Counted from the first letter of the stretch, positions 1 through 9,877 are shown. The stretch: 64,000 nt of DNA from Geothrix edaphica (GCF_030268045.1 NZ_BSDC01000002.1:124001-188000), one strand, 5' to 3'. Program-made: numbers and translations. Notes: generated from the sequence alone by a model not told the origin.

Positions 1-1
1 C

Positions 2-1069
2 GCCGAATACCCCACGGTGGAGTCCTTCTGGTACTTCCTGCTCACCGGCGAGATCCCCACGGCCGAGGAGGCCGAGGAGATCCACCAGGACTTCAAGGCC
101 CGCGCCAAGGTGCCCGCCTACGTCTTCGATGTGCTGCGCGCCCTGCCCAAGGACAGCCACCCGATGGTGATGCTCTCCACCGCGGTGCTCGCGATGCAGA
201 AGGAGAGCAAGTTCAACAAGGCCTACCACAGCCTGAAGAAGAACGACTACTGGGACACCACCTACGAGGATGCCTGCGACCTGCTGGCCAAGCTGCCCGA
301 GATCGCCGCCTTCATCTACCGCTACAAATACAAAAACGGCGACATCATCCCCGGCAACTACGAGCTCGACATGGGCGCCAACTTCGCCCACATGATGGGC
401 ATCGCCAAGCCCTATGACGACGTGGCCCGGATGTACTTCATCCTCCACAGCGACCACGAGAGCGGCAACGTCAGCGCCCACACCACGCACCTCGTGGCCT
501 CCGCGCTGTCCGATGCCTACTACGCCTTCAGCGCCGGCCTCAACGGCCTGGCGGGCCCCCTCCACGGCCTGGCCAACCAGGAAGTGCTGCAGTGGATCAT
601 GGAATTCCAGACCAAGATGAACGGCGCCGAGCCCACAGAGGAGAACGTGAAAGCCGCGCTCTGGGACACCCTGAACTCCGGCCACGTCATCCCCGGCTAC
701 GGGCACGCCGTGCTGCGCAAGACCGACCCGCGCTACACCGCGCAGATGGAGTTCTGCCAGAAGCACCTGCCCAATGACCCGCTCTTCAAGCTGGTCAACA
801 TGATCTACCACGTGGCCCCCGGCGTGCTCACCGAGCAGGGCAAGACCAAGAACCCCTGGCCCAACGTCGATGCCCAGAGCGGCGTGATCCAGTGGTACTA
901 CGGTCTCACCGAGTACGACTTCTACACGGTGCTCTTCGGCGTGGGCCGTGCCATCGGCGTGCTGGCCAACATCACCTGGGACCGCGCCCTGGGCTACGCC
1001 CTGGAGCGCCCCAAGTCCGTCACCACCGCCATGCTCGAGGACTGGGCCGCCAAGGGCGGAAGCAAGTAG
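2..1069 (+). CDS. gltA: Citrate synthase, eukaryotic type (5' partial)
   Basis: Condenses acetyl-CoA and oxaloacetate to citrate, the entry step of the TCA cycle. The frame is open to the window edge, so roughly the first 80-90 residues of a normal ~440-residue enzyme lie outside; the in-frame GTG at 17 is not a credible start. The three catalytic residues of the family are visible in their motifs: His in GPLHGLANQEVLQ, His in PGYGHAVLRKTDPRY and Asp in NVDAQSG. These motifs are of the eukaryotic/mitochondrial type rather than the hexameric E. coli type, a form also known from Geobacter and relatives. It faces a convergent ATP-citrate-lyase-like operon across a shared terminator, so citrate-forming and putative citrate-cleaving genes are adjacent. 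Confidence 0.95.
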   Translation, partial: AEYPTVESFWYFLLTGEIPTAEEAEEIHQDFKARAKVPAYVFDVLRALPKDSHPMVMLSTAVLAMQKESKFNKAYHSLKKNDYWDTTYEDACDLLAKLPEIAAFIYRYKYKNGDIIPGNYELDMGANFAHMMGIAKPYDDVARMYFILHSDHESGNVSAHTTHLVASALSDAYYAFSAGLNGLAGPLHGLANQEVLQWIMEFQTKMNGAEPTEENVKAALWDTLNSGHVIPGYGHAVLRKTDPRYTAQMEFCQKHLPNDPLFKLVNMIYHVAPGVLTEQGKTKNPWPNVDAQSGVIQWYYGLTEYDFYTVLFGVGRAIGVLANITWDRALGYALERPKSVTTAMLEDWAAKGGSK

Positions 1070-1080
1070 GTTCTTCACTC

Positions 1081-1122
1081 CGCAGAGAAGGGGCGGGCCT
1101 GCCGGCCCGCCCCTTCTCTGCG
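1081..1122. terminator. Bidirectional intrinsic terminator
   Basis: Perfect 19-bp inverted repeat (1081-1099 and 1104-1122) with a 4-nt loop between the convergent stops of citrate synthase (1069) and the ACL-like large subunit (1133). There is no long T run on either side, but the stem is very GC-rich and lies between two converging genes. Confidence 0.8.
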
Positions 1123-1132
1123 TCCGGAAGGA

Positions 1133-3859
1133 CTAAAGAACGTACGAGAGTTCCCGCTCCGGCGTGCGGCAGTCCATGTCCAGGCCCCGGTCGCGGTGAT
1201 CGGCGATGTCGGCGGTGACGCCGACGCTGCGGCCAAAGAGGAAGAGCGTGAAGGCCAGCTCCTGCACCTGGCGCAGCGTGATCCGGCCGGCCTGGAGGTC
1301 CTTCCACACCAGCTTGAGCGGAATCATCGCAAGGACCGCGTCCACGTTCACGCAGAAGACGTTCTTCGTCACCCCTTCGGCGTAGAGCTCCTTGACCAGC
1401 AGGCGGTAGTACTCCCAGAAGACGTTGTAGACCCCCTTCTCCGCCAGCATCTCCGCCACGAACTGCTCCCGGGGATCCACGTTGATCTTGTTGCCGCGGA
1501 AGACCGGATGGTTGATGCAGGGGATGGGCTTGACCGCGCCATCCTCCACCTCCAGCGCATGCTTCTTGTGGGCTCCGAAGGCCCGGGCCGCCTTGTTCGC
1601 CATCTGCTTGAGGTCCAGGCCGTGGGCCGGGTCGCCCGGATCGCGGAGATCCGCCTCCTTGAACTGCTCCACGAGGAAGTCGATGGCCTCGTACCCATTG
1701 CCGCCGTGGGCGCGTCCGGTGTTGGCCAGGAAGCCCACGAAGGCCATGGAGATGTCGTTCCGGGCGCTGACGCTCTCCTTCGCGCCCTTCACGGACAGCG
1801 TGCCCGGCCCATTGGTGATGGTGAGGCCAAGCAGGGTCTGGAATTCCAGCAGCTCCACCGAGTCAGGCACCCGACCGAAGAGCACCTTGAAGGCGTTCTC
1901 CGTGAAGCTGTGATTCAGGTTGGACAGCTTCTGGTCCACCAGCTTCTTCCAGTGCGGGTTGTGCTCCCGGTCCACCACCGAGTAGGCCACGATGCGGGAC
2001 ATGAGGTAGAAATAGGTGACCGAGTCCTCCACGAGCTGGCGGCTGATGCGCTTCTCCAGCATCGGATTCCACAGCACGCACACGGCGATGGTGGCCAGCA
2101 GGAACTCGTAGGCGTCCCGGATCTCCAGGCCGCGCCTCTCGGCCAGGGCGATGATGTGCTGGCAGACCTTCAATGCCACGCAGGACTTCTTCGACTTCTT
2201 CACCTCCTTGAGGAGCAGGTCCGAGATGTCGGTCTTCCGGGAGGGCTCGGCCCTCAGCAGGTGCGCCTCGACGAAGGCATCCAGCTCTTCCGGAAAGGCC
2301 TTCGTGTGCTCATCCAGGCCGAACTCTCGAATGAGGTCGATGATGAACCGGGCGTGCTCCCGGGACTTCGCCAGCAGGTCCTTGTTCCCCACGAGGGCGA
2401 TCTGGGAGGCCAGGTAGGCGTTCGGGGTGCAGCCGTTGGCCCGCCCCACGTCGATGAGCTCCATGCGCCGCTCGTCGATCTTCATGAACAGGTTGAGGAT
2501 GAGGTTCAGTGTGGGAAGGTCCGACTTCTCGGGCATCACCTTGGCCAGCGCGAAGTAGAGGTTCTCCTCCAGGGTGCGGCGGGACAGGTCGAGGACCGTT
2601 TTCCCGTGCAGCTCCGAGACCTGGGTCTCCGGGTTCATCCGAGACGCGCCGGACTTGAGGGCCATGTTCTGCCGGAGGTAGTGCGCGCCGACCTGCTTGT
2701 TCACCTCCACGATCTGCCGGTCGTAGGGCGCGGGCGCCTGCACGATGGGCAGGTCCAGGGAGGGCGGCAGCTTCACCATCGTGTCACCCAGCCAGAGCTT
2801 GAGCGACAGGTCGCCGGTCGAGGGGAAGTCGGGCTTCTCGTCGATCTTCTCGAAGACCGCCTTCACCGCGTCCGGGATGTACTGGATGCTGGAGACGCGC
2901 ACGCCCCGCTTGCTGACCTTGCAGGTCTTCGGGTCGAAGACGTCCACGCCGAAATACTCGTCGAACCAGCGCTCCTTGCTCTCGGCGTCATCGCCGCTGC
3001 CCGAGAGCGCCCCCGCGTGCCCGCAGGCCCGCGTGATGTTCTTCTTCCAGCGCCCCGTGACGCAGGCGATGATCGGCTTCGTGAAGCCGAAGGCCCGGTC
3101 GCGGATCCAGTCCAGGGCCATCTTCTCGTAGTAGCCCCCGGGCTCCACGTAGAGCACCACAGCCTTGGTGCGGGGATCGTTCTGCGCGGCGTACAGGAAC
3201 TCGGGCAGCGCGAAGTGGATGTAGACATCCTTCCCGCTGGAGACCGCCGTGCTGATGCCGAAGCCCGCCGTGCGGAGGTACTCCGCCATGGTGGTGGTGA
3301 AGTTGCCGGAATTGGAGTGGATGGCGATGGAGCCCTTCACGAGGGTCTCCTCGGGATGGTCTCCGCCCAGGCTGCCGCCGATGCGCACCCGGTCCCAGGC
3401 GTTGGCCATGCCCAGGCAGTTGGCGCCGATGACATCCACGCCCGCCTCCTGGCAGAGCGCCCGGATGTTGCGCGAGTCCCGTGCGGGCACCTTCTCCGTG
3501 ACAATCACGATGCGCTTGAGAGCCTCGTTGTGCGTCACCAGCTCGGAGACCGCCTTGCAGACGCCGAGGGGCGGGATGTAGACCACGCCCATGTCGAAGG
3601 CGATGCCCTTCTCCATGACCTCGCGGATGCTGCGGTAGACGGGGATGGCGCCGAGCTTCGTCTCAAGACTGCCGCGCCGGCCGTACTGCACGCCGGCCAC
3701 GATGTTCCCGCCGCTGTACTCGTGGGAGACCGGGGTCACCTTCCGGCTCTCGCTCCCCAGGATGTTCATCACGCAGACGCGGTGCTCCCGGGTCACCAGC
3801 TCTTCCAGGGAGTGCAGTCCGACGTAGTAGGGGAATGGCTTCGTCTTCAACCGTCGCAT
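1133..3859 (-). CDS. ATP-citrate lyase-like large subunit (CoA-ligase + citryl-CoA lyase-like domains), 908 aa
   Basis: Probable large subunit of a citrate-activating/cleaving enzyme. Residues ~1-330 look like the succinyl-CoA-synthetase-alpha type CoA ligase, with HSNSGNF and a phosphohistidine motif GHAGA (His281). Residues ~680-880 look like the citrate-synthase-like citryl-CoA lyase domain, with CINHPVFRG (His784) and VNVDAV (Asp840). Between them lie ~300 residues (about 370-660), mostly helical in appearance, that I cannot match to canonical AclA; usual large subunits are ~600 aa. The start ATG at 3859 is preceded by AGGAGGG, and the gene begins 9 bp after the ATP-grasp subunit, so the two are one operon. 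Assignment as ACL rests on domain order, the paired ATP-grasp gene and the neighbouring citrate synthase. A related acyl-CoA synthetase with another substrate is possible. Confidence 0.7.
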   Translation of the reverse strand: MRRLKTKPFPYYVGLHSLEELVTREHRVCVMNILGSESRKVTPVSHEYSGGNIVAGVQYGRRGSLETKLGAIPVYRSIREVMEKGIAFDMGVVYIPPLGVCKAVSELVTHNEALKRIVIVTEKVPARDSRNIRALCQEAGVDVIGANCLGMANAWDRVRIGGSLGGDHPEETLVKGSIAIHSNSGNFTTTMAEYLRTAGFGISTAVSSGKDVYIHFALPEFLYAAQNDPRTKAVVLYVEPGGYYEKMALDWIRDRAFGFTKPIIACVTGRWKKNITRACGHAGALSGSGDDAESKERWFDEYFGVDVFDPKTCKVSKRGVRVSSIQYIPDAVKAVFEKIDEKPDFPSTGDLSLKLWLGDTMVKLPPSLDLPIVQAPAPYDRQIVEVNKQVGAHYLRQNMALKSGASRMNPETQVSELHGKTVLDLSRRTLEENLYFALAKVMPEKSDLPTLNLILNLFMKIDERRMELIDVGRANGCTPNAYLASQIALVGNKDLLAKSREHARFIIDLIREFGLDEHTKAFPEELDAFVEAHLLRAEPSRKTDISDLLLKEVKKSKKSCVALKVCQHIIALAERRGLEIRDAYEFLLATIAVCVLWNPMLEKRISRQLVEDSVTYFYLMSRIVAYSVVDREHNPHWKKLVDQKLSNLNHSFTENAFKVLFGRVPDSVELLEFQTLLGLTITNGPGTLSVKGAKESVSARNDISMAFVGFLANTGRAHGGNGYEAIDFLVEQFKEADLRDPGDPAHGLDLKQMANKAARAFGAHKKHALEVEDGAVKPIPCINHPVFRGNKINVDPREQFVAEMLAEKGVYNVFWEYYRLLVKELYAEGVTKNVFCVNVDAVLAMIPLKLVWKDLQAGRITLRQVQELAFTLFLFGRSVGVTADIADHRDRGLDMDCRTPERELSYVL

Positions 3860-3868
3860 GGAACCCTC

Positions 3869-5146
3869 CTAGGCCCGGACCTGCGTTTCGATCTGTTTCC
3901 GGTAGGCGCCGGCACCCTCGGCGCGCCACCACTCATCGATCCGCTTCGCGTACTCCAGCGTGAGGATCATGGACGTGTCATGGCCGAACACCTTGTAGGG
4001 GAGGCGCAGGCGGTCGAGGATGTCCTTGGCGTAGAACATGCCCTTCACCACATTCGGCCCGCCGCGGCCGATCACCACGTAGAGCGGCTTCCAGCCCGCC
4101 TTGGCCACATGGTCGCGCAGGGCGTCGAAGACCCCCTTGAAGGTCACGTAGATGTCCGTGTTGTTCGCCTTGCCGCCGATGAGGAGCAGCATGCTGGCCT
4201 GGTCGTACCAGTGCTCGAAGGTGATGCGGCCGATCTCGTAGATCTTCTCGTAGGGGGGATTTCCCCCGAAGTCCGAGGAGAAGATCGCCGCTTCGCCCAG
4301 GGTCTCCGTGCCCGCGCTGTTGGCCCCGCCGCCGAACATGAAGGGGATGATGCTCCCGTTGGGGTTCATCTCCAGCACGTCGCTCTGGCCCTGGTAGGTG
4401 CGCAGCTCGTTGATGTCCGCCTCGAAGGCCGTCGTCTCCGTCTGGAAGAGGGCGTCCGGCAGGCCGATGCGCTTCCAGGCCGGGTTGTCCTGGTCGAAGC
4501 TCGCCTTCACGTCGCAGGCCACCGGCAGGAGCTGATTGCCCTTCCGCATCACCCGGATGGGATTGAGCTCGATGGTGGTGAGACCGTAGCCGTCGTAGAG
4601 TTCCCACAGCTTCGGCAGGTGCTGCACCAGGGCCGAGATGAAGGGCTCGGGGCAGCCGGTGTCCGTGAGGGCGTTGGTGATCTCGAAGGCGTTGATCCCG
4701 ATGAACGGATCGATCTCCACCACCGCCTTCTTCTCGGCCGGCAGCGCCTCGATGTCCACGCCCCCCCAGGGCGTGATGGTGAACACCGGGCCGCGGGACT
4801 CGCTGGAGCTGCTGATGCTGAAGTAGACCTCCAGATCGGAGGGGACGAACGCCTCCATGGTCACGCCGTTGGCCGTGACGGTCTTGTTCCCGTAGGTGTG
4901 CTGGGCGAAGAAGAGCTCCCGCTTCGCCTGCAGGGCCTCCTGGAGGGTGCTCACGATGCGCACGAGCCCCGCCTTGCCCTTCTTGCCGACGCCGCCGTAG
5001 AAGGCCGGCTTCACCACCAGCTTGCGGTGCTGCTCCAGGAAGTGCTGGATCTCCTGGTTGGTCGCCGAGCCATCGATGAAGTCCGCCACGGGAAACTCAA
5101 CCAGGTGCAGAAGCTTGGAGCCGTAGCGCAAGCCCGACAGTTGCAT
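3869..5146 (-). CDS. ATP-citrate lyase-like small subunit (ATP-grasp / CoA-ligase beta type)
   Basis: ATP-grasp plus flavodoxin-like CoA-ligase module expected to phosphorylate the partner subunit and bind the carboxylate. The first ~240 residues contain ATP-grasp features (KLVVKPAFYGGVGKKG, TTIELNPIRV). The C-terminal part carries GGGANSAGTETLGEAA and a Rossmann-like FKGVFDALRD segment as in the citrate-binding AclB/SCS-beta C-domain. 425 aa, close to canonical small subunits (~400 aa). I chose ATG 5146 rather than the longer frame because GAGGAGGG sits 4 nt upstream. First gene of the operon with the 908-aa large subunit. Confidence 0.7.
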   Translation of the reverse strand: MQLSGLRYGSKLLHLVEFPVADFIDGSATNQEIQHFLEQHRKLVVKPAFYGGVGKKGKAGLVRIVSTLQEALQAKRELFFAQHTYGNKTVTANGVTMEAFVPSDLEVYFSISSSSESRGPVFTITPWGGVDIEALPAEKKAVVEIDPFIGINAFEITNALTDTGCPEPFISALVQHLPKLWELYDGYGLTTIELNPIRVMRKGNQLLPVACDVKASFDQDNPAWKRIGLPDALFQTETTAFEADINELRTYQGQSDVLEMNPNGSIIPFMFGGGANSAGTETLGEAAIFSSDFGGNPPYEKIYEIGRITFEHWYDQASMLLLIGGKANNTDIYVTFKGVFDALRDHVAKAGWKPLYVVIGRGGPNVVKGMFYAKDILDRLRLPYKVFGHDTSMILTLEYAKRIDEWWRAEGAGAYRKQIETQVRA

Positions 5147-5221
5147 GGTCCCTCCTCGATCGACTCTGGCAATGAGCTGGAGCCTCGGGTCCATCCGGGA
5201 GCACCGAGTCCAAATAAATGA

Positions 5222-5250
5222 TACCTAGATCGCCTTTGCAGATAGATCAA
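5222..5250 (-). promoter_or_regulatory. Candidate sigma70-type promoter for the ACL-like operon
   Basis: On the minus strand TTGATC (5250-5245) and TAGGTA (5227-5222) are separated by 17 bp, about 75 bp upstream of the ATG at 5146, in a conspicuously AT-rich intergenic region (5195-5340). The -10 match is weak. Confidence 0.35.
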
Positions 5251-5356
5251 AAACTACTTGAAGGTAGATTTCAATACCTCGTTAGATTACCTATAGATAA
5301 CCTTCGCGGCAGTTCCATTGGAACACCGCCAACCTTTCAGATTCCTTGCAAACGCC

Positions 5357-5387
5357 GTCGCGACAGAAGATATTCCCCTGTCGCGAC
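5357..5387. promoter_or_regulatory. Paired palindromic sites GTCGCGAC, 23 bp apart
   Basis: GTCGCGAC occurs at 5357-5364 and again at 5380-5387; each copy is itself a perfect palindrome, and together they form a 9-bp inverted repeat (GTCGCGACA/TGTCGCGAC). Lies between the pyrG stop and the ACL-like promoter region. Could be a tandem operator about two helical turns apart, or a weak pyrG terminator with a 13-nt loop. Confidence 0.45.
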
Positions 5388-5409
5388 AATCGCCCCTGTT
5401 TCCGGAAAA

Positions 5410-7020
5410 TCAGCCGCGGTTGCCGGCGCTCGCCTTCACGAAGGCGGTGAACAGGGGATGCGGGTTCAGGGGGCGGCTCTTGAACTCGGGGTGGAACTGG
5501 CAGGCCAGGAAGTAGGGGTGGTCCTTCAGCTCCACGATCTCCACGAACACACCGTCGGGGCTCATGCCGGTGAACTGAAGCCCCTGGTCCTCCAGGGCCT
5601 TCCGGTACTCGTGGTTGAACTCGTAGCGGTGGCGGTGGCGCTCGCTGATCTCGGTGCCGGCGTAGGCCTTCGCGGCCTGGCTGTCCGGCATGAGGCGGCA
5701 GGGATAGGCGCCCAGGCGCATGGTGCCCCCCAGCTCCTCCACGTCCACCAGCTCACGCAGCTTGAAGATGACGCGGTGCTTGGGCGCGTCGTCGAACTCG
5801 GTGGAATCGGCCCCCTCGAGGCCCGCCACGTTGCGCGCGAACTCCACGGAGGCCATCTGCATGCCCAGGCAGATGCCGAAGAACGGGATCTTGTGCTCGC
5901 GGGCGTACTGGATGGACCGGATCATGCCGCGGGTACCGCGCACGCCGAAGCCGCCGGGCACGAGGATGCCGTGGCAGTCCTGGAGGAAGGCCGCCGGATC
6001 CTGGTTCTCCAGTTCCTCCGCCTCGATCCACTTGAGGTCCACATGGGTCTCGAGCCCGTAGCCCGCGTGATGCAGGGCCTCGATGAGGCTCTTGTAGCTC
6101 TCCTTGAACTCCACGTACTTGCCCACCACGCCGATGCGCACGCTGCCCTTGGGGTTGCGGATGCGGTGGAGCAGGTTCTGCCAGGCGCTCAGGTCCGGCT
6201 CCTTCTCCCCGAGGCCCAGGAGGGCCGCGGCCTTGGTGTCCAGGCCTTCCAGGTGCAGGTTCAGCGGCACTTCATAGATGGAGTGGGCGTCCCGGCAGCT
6301 GAACACCGCATCGGGCGTCACGGAGCAGAACAGGGCGATCTTGTCCTTCAGGTCGCGGGGGATGTCCTGCTCGGCGCGGCAGAGCAGCACGTCCGGCTGG
6401 ATGCCCAGGGCCCGCAGCTCCTTCACGCTGTGCTGGGTGGGCTTGGATTTCAATTCACCCGCGGCCTTGATGAAGGGCACGTAGGTGAGGTGCATGTTGA
6501 GGGCGTTGGCCTTCATCTGGGAATCCAGGCCGGCCTCGAGCTTGAACTGGCGGATGGCCTCCAGGAACGGCTGGCTCTCGATGTCGCCCACCGTCCCGCC
6601 GATCTCCACGATCACCACGTCCATGTCCTTGGCGACCTTCTTCATCACCGCCTTGATCTCGTCCGTGATGTGCGGGATCACCTGCACGGTCTTGCCCAGG
6701 TAGTCGCCGCGCCGCTCCTTCTGAATCACGGTGTTGTAGATGCGGCCCGTGGTGATGGTGTGATTCTGGGTGGTGGGCACCGACGTGAAGCGCTCGTAGT
6801 GGCCCAGGTCCAGGTCCGTCTCCGCCCCGTCATCCGTGACGAAGACCTCGCCGTGCTGGAAGGGCGACATGGTGCCCGGATCCACGTTGAGGTAGGGATC
6901 CATCTTCATGAGCGTGACCTTCAGCCCGCGGGCCTCCAGCAGTGCGCCCAGAGAAGCCGCCGCGATCCCCTTGCCCAGGCTGGACAGCACACCGCCAGTG
7001 ACGAACACATACTTGGTCAT
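5410..7020 (-). CDS. pyrG: CTP synthase
   Basis: Converts UTP to CTP with ATP and glutamine. N-terminal synthetase domain begins [18 protein letters not shown], with the P-loop and [12 protein letters not shown] region. The C-terminal class-I glutaminase domain has the nucleophile in FFGICLGMQ and the His-Glu of QFHPEFKS. 536 aa, normal length. ATG at 7020 is preceded by AGGAG; a longer upstream extension of the frame runs into argS and is not used. Third gene of a minus-strand group transketolase-N, argS, pyrG with 31 bp between argS and pyrG. Confidence 0.97.
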   Translation of the reverse strand: MTKYVFVTGGVLSSLGKGIAAASLGALLEARGLKVTLMKMDPYLNVDPGTMSPFQHGEVFVTDDGAETDLDLGHYERFTSVPTTQNHTITTGRIYNTVIQKERRGDYLGKTVQVIPHITDEIKAVMKKVAKDMDVVIVEIGGTVGDIESQPFLEAIRQFKLEAGLDSQMKANALNMHLTYVPFIKAAGELKSKPTQHSVKELRALGIQPDVLLCRAEQDIPRDLKDKIALFCSVTPDAVFSCRDAHSIYEVPLNLHLEGLDTKAAALLGLGEKEPDLSAWQNLLHRIRNPKGSVRIGVVGKYVEFKESYKSLIEALHHAGYGLETHVDLKWIEAEELENQDPAAFLQDCHGILVPGGFGVRGTRGMIRSIQYAREHKIPFFGICLGMQMASVEFARNVAGLEGADSTEFDDAPKHRVIFKLRELVDVEELGGTMRLGAYPCRLMPDSQAAKAYAGTEISERHRHRYEFNHEYRKALEDQGLQFTGMSPDGVFVEIVELKDHPYFLACQFHPEFKSRPLNPHPLFTAFVKASAGNRG

Positions 7021-7051
7021 GGGAGCTCCTGGAATCGGCAATGGGGGGTGA

Positions 7052-8851
7052 TCACATCTCCTCCGGGGCCTGGATGCCCATGAGGTAGAGGCCCTGGCGG
7101 AGGGCGCGGGCGGTGGCGACGCAGAGGGTGAGGCGGGCCTCGCGCACCTCCGGGGTGTTCTCCGCGGCCAGGATGGGGCAGTTGGTGTAGTAGCCGCTGA
7201 AGGACCGGGCCAGGGCCACCAGCTGACGCGCGAGCGGCGTGGCCATGCAGCCGTCGGCCACGGCGGCGATGGCGCCGGGCAGACCTGCCAGCTCGAAGAG
7301 CAGGGCCTGGGCTTCGGGCGCCGCCAGGCCATCGAGGTCGGCAGGCAGGGCGAGCTCCACGAAGGGCAGGAAAGGGCCGATCGCAGCGCCGGCCTGGGCC
7401 TTCGCCGCCCACTCGCCGCCGGCCTTGCGCAGCACGCTCAGGATGCGGGCGTGGGCGTACTGAACGTAGGGGCCCGTGTCGCCATCGAGGGCGATGACGC
7501 GGTCCCAGGTGAAGGTGATGGGCTTCACGCGGTCGTTCATGGCGTCGAAGAACACGACGGCACCCATGCCCAGCATCTCGGCCACCGCCTCCTTGTCCTT
7601 CAGATCGGGGTTCTTCTCCGCGATGATGGCGGCCACGCGCTCTCGGGCCTCGTCCAGCACGTCCTCCAGGAAGATGACATTGCCCTTGCGGGTGCTCATC
7701 TTGCCCTCGGGCAGCTTCACCATGCCGAAGGGCGTGTGCAGCATGCGGCCCTTGAACCAGGGATCCAGCTTGTCGAGCACGGCGAAGATCTGCTGGAAGT
7801 GCAGCACCTGGTCCGTGCCCACCACGTAGAGGCAGCGGTCGAATCCGTAGGCGTCCTTGCGGTAGAGCGCCGCCGCCAGGTCGCGGGTGGCGTAGATGCT
7901 GGTGCCGTCGGCCTTCTGTACCAGGCAGGGCGTGGTGATGCCCACATCCTCCAGGTCCACGATGCGGGCCCCGTTGTTCCCCTCCACCAGCAGGCCCGCG
8001 TTTTCCAGCCGCTGCATGGTCGGAACCAGCTGATCTTCGTAGAAGGCCTCGCCCTGCTCCAGGGTGTCGAAGCTCACGCCCAGGCGGTCGTAGATGCGCT
8101 GGAACTCGCGCAGGGAGATCTTCCGGAACCAGCTCCAGAGCCGCCGGGCCTCGGCATCGCCCTCCTCCAGGCGCCGGAACCAGCCGCGGGCCTCGTCGCG
8201 CATGGCGGGGTCGCTCTCCTCCTCGGCGTGGAAGCGCACGTAGAGCTGGAAGAGGCGGAACAGCGGCGTGCGGCGCTTCTCCGGCGCGGGCTCGGCCCAG
8301 TCGAAGTCCTGCTCCAGGTCCGCGTTCCCGTCCTGGGCCCAGCGGGTGTAGGCCGCCAGCAGCGTGCCGAACTGCGTGCCCCAGTCGCCGAGGTGGTTGA
8401 GGCGGATCACCTCGTAGCCCAGGAACTGGTGCGCCTGGGCCAGGGTGTGGCCGATCATGGTGGAGCGCAGGTGGCCGATGGTGAAGAGCTTGGCGATGTT
8501 CGGCGAGCTGTACTCGACGATGACCTTCTTGCCGTTGGCGGCGCGCGAGCCGTAGGGCCGGCCCACCGGCGCCTCGAGGATGGCCCCCAGCACGGCCTGA
8601 GCGCGGGTCTCCGGCGCCAGCTTGAGGTTCAGGTACGGCCCGGCGGCGGCGAGTGTGGCGCCCTCGATGGCGATGGCGCCCGCCAGCTCCTGCGACAGCT
8701 GCGCGGGATTCTTCCCCAGCTGCTTGGCGGCGCGGAAGCAGGGGAAGGCCAGGTCCCCCAGCTCGCCGGTCTTCGGCCGCTCCAGCGTGATCTCCACGCC
8801 GGGAAGGGCCGCCGCCAGCCGCTGTTCGAAGGTGTGTCGCAAGGCATCCAT
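7052..8851 (-). CDS. argS: Arginyl-tRNA synthetase
   Basis: Charges tRNA-Arg. Class I synthetase of 599 aa. N-terminal Arg-tRNA-synthetase extension domain (~1-95), then the catalytic core with [19 protein letters not shown], holding the HIGH-like motif (IGHL), and the KMSKS-equivalent MSTRKGN. The C-terminal DALR anticodon-binding domain ends near GIQAPEEM. It starts 20 bp downstream of the transketolase-half stop and is probably co-transcribed with pyrG. Confidence 0.96.
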   Translation of the reverse strand: MDALRHTFEQRLAAALPGVEITLERPKTGELGDLAFPCFRAAKQLGKNPAQLSQELAGAIAIEGATLAAAGPYLNLKLAPETRAQAVLGAILEAPVGRPYGSRAANGKKVIVEYSSPNIAKLFTIGHLRSTMIGHTLAQAHQFLGYEVIRLNHLGDWGTQFGTLLAAYTRWAQDGNADLEQDFDWAEPAPEKRRTPLFRLFQLYVRFHAEEESDPAMRDEARGWFRRLEEGDAEARRLWSWFRKISLREFQRIYDRLGVSFDTLEQGEAFYEDQLVPTMQRLENAGLLVEGNNGARIVDLEDVGITTPCLVQKADGTSIYATRDLAAALYRKDAYGFDRCLYVVGTDQVLHFQQIFAVLDKLDPWFKGRMLHTPFGMVKLPEGKMSTRKGNVIFLEDVLDEARERVAAIIAEKNPDLKDKEAVAEMLGMGAVVFFDAMNDRVKPITFTWDRVIALDGDTGPYVQYAHARILSVLRKAGGEWAAKAQAGAAIGPFLPFVELALPADLDGLAAPEAQALLFELAGLPGAIAAVADGCMATPLARQLVALARSFSGYYTNCPILAAENTPEVREARLTLCVATARALRQGLYLMGIQAPEEM

Positions 8852-8871
8852 CTGGGTCGGTCCTCAGTCCG

Positions 8872-9702
8872 CTAGTCGGCCAGCTCGGCCAGGGCTCTTT
8901 CGTAGTCTTCGGTCTTGGGGGCCACGCCGTGCCAGCCGGCCTGGTTCTCCATGAAGCTCACGCCCTTCCCCTTCACGGTGCGGGCGCAGATCATCGCGGG
9001 CTGGCCGTGGATGGTGCGGGCCCAGGCCAGGGCCTCCAGGATCTGGGTGAAGTCGTGGCCGTCGATCTCCTTCACGGCCCAGCCGAAGGCGCGCCACTTG
9101 TCGGGCACGGGGTTGATGTTCATGACCTTCTTCACGTCGCCGTCGATCTGCAGGCCGTTGAGGTCGTGGAACACGCAGAGGTTGTCGAGCTTGTGGTGGG
9201 GCGCGGCCATGGCCGCCTCCCATATGACGCCCTCCTGGCTCTCGCCGTCACCGATCACGCAGTAGACCCGCTGGGGGGCCTTCTGCACCTTCAGGCCGAG
9301 GGCGATGCCCACGGCCTGGGGCAGGCCCTGGCCCAGGCTGCCGGTGGTGACTTCCACACCGGGGGTGAAGTGATTCTCGGCGTGGCCCTGGAGCCGCGTA
9401 GGGTATTGCCGGAAGGTCTCCAGCCAGGCCCTGGGAAAGAAGCCCTGGTCGGCGAGGATGGCGTACTGGGCGGGGCAGGCGTGGCCCTTGGACAGCACGA
9501 AGCGGTCCCGGGTCGGGTCCGCCGGGTTCTCGGGGAAGACGGTCATCTCGTGGTAGTAGAGCGCCACGCCGATGTCGATCCAGCTCAAGCTGCCGCCCGG
9601 GTGGCCGCTCTGGGCCCTGTAGACCTGCAGGAGCACGTCCCGCCGCAAGGCCTTCGCCTTCGCCGCCAGATCCTCGACGGACTCCAGTTTCTGCTGAGGC
9701 AT
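8872..9702 (-). CDS. Transketolase, N-terminal subunit (split type)
   Basis: Thiamine-diphosphate-binding half of a split transketolase (pentose phosphate pathway). 276 aa; carries SGHPGGSLSWIDIG, LSKGHACPAQYA and the ThDP motif GDGESQEGVIWEAA ending in LNGLQIDG. Start ATG 9702 (MPQQKLESVE) follows AAGGA; the longer upstream frame overlaps the divergent rpsT promoter. Split transketolases are normally encoded as adjacent N and C halves. Here the next gene is argS and no C-terminal half occurs in the window, so its partner must be elsewhere. Confidence 0.92.
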   Translation of the reverse strand: MPQQKLESVEDLAAKAKALRRDVLLQVYRAQSGHPGGSLSWIDIGVALYYHEMTVFPENPADPTRDRFVLSKGHACPAQYAILADQGFFPRAWLETFRQYPTRLQGHAENHFTPGVEVTTGSLGQGLPQAVGIALGLKVQKAPQRVYCVIGDGESQEGVIWEAAMAAPHHKLDNLCVFHDLNGLQIDGDVKKVMNINPVPDKWRAFGWAVKEIDGHDFTQILEALAWARTIHGQPAMICARTVKGKGVSFMENQAGWHGVAPKTEDYERALAELAD

Positions 9703-9802
9703 GACCCCATCCTTCCCGGGAGGCCATTCGCCTCCGATTAGGATGCCCTGGGGAGGGCCGCTCCGGAAGGGGCGAATGGGCCTCCAGTGCCGCCTTTTGC
9801 CC

Positions 9803-9830
9803 TTGACCCTCAGGCATTTTGCGATAGGAT
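9803..9830 (+). promoter_or_regulatory. Probable rpsT promoter
   Basis: TTGACC (9803-9808), 16-bp spacer, TAGGAT (9825-9830). It leaves a ~40-nt leader before the rpsT ATG and matches sigma70 consensus 5/6 and 4/6. Confidence 0.6.
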
Positions 9831-9877
9831 GGTCTTTCGCGCTTCCGGGGTTCCCAGGGAAGCTGGAGATCCGACCC

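Noticed and set aside
1196-5221. 1,341-aa plus-strand ORF opposite the ACL-like genes
   Set aside because: Antisense shadow of two well-supported minus-strand genes; His/Leu/Val/Gly-rich translation typical of reversed GC-rich codons.
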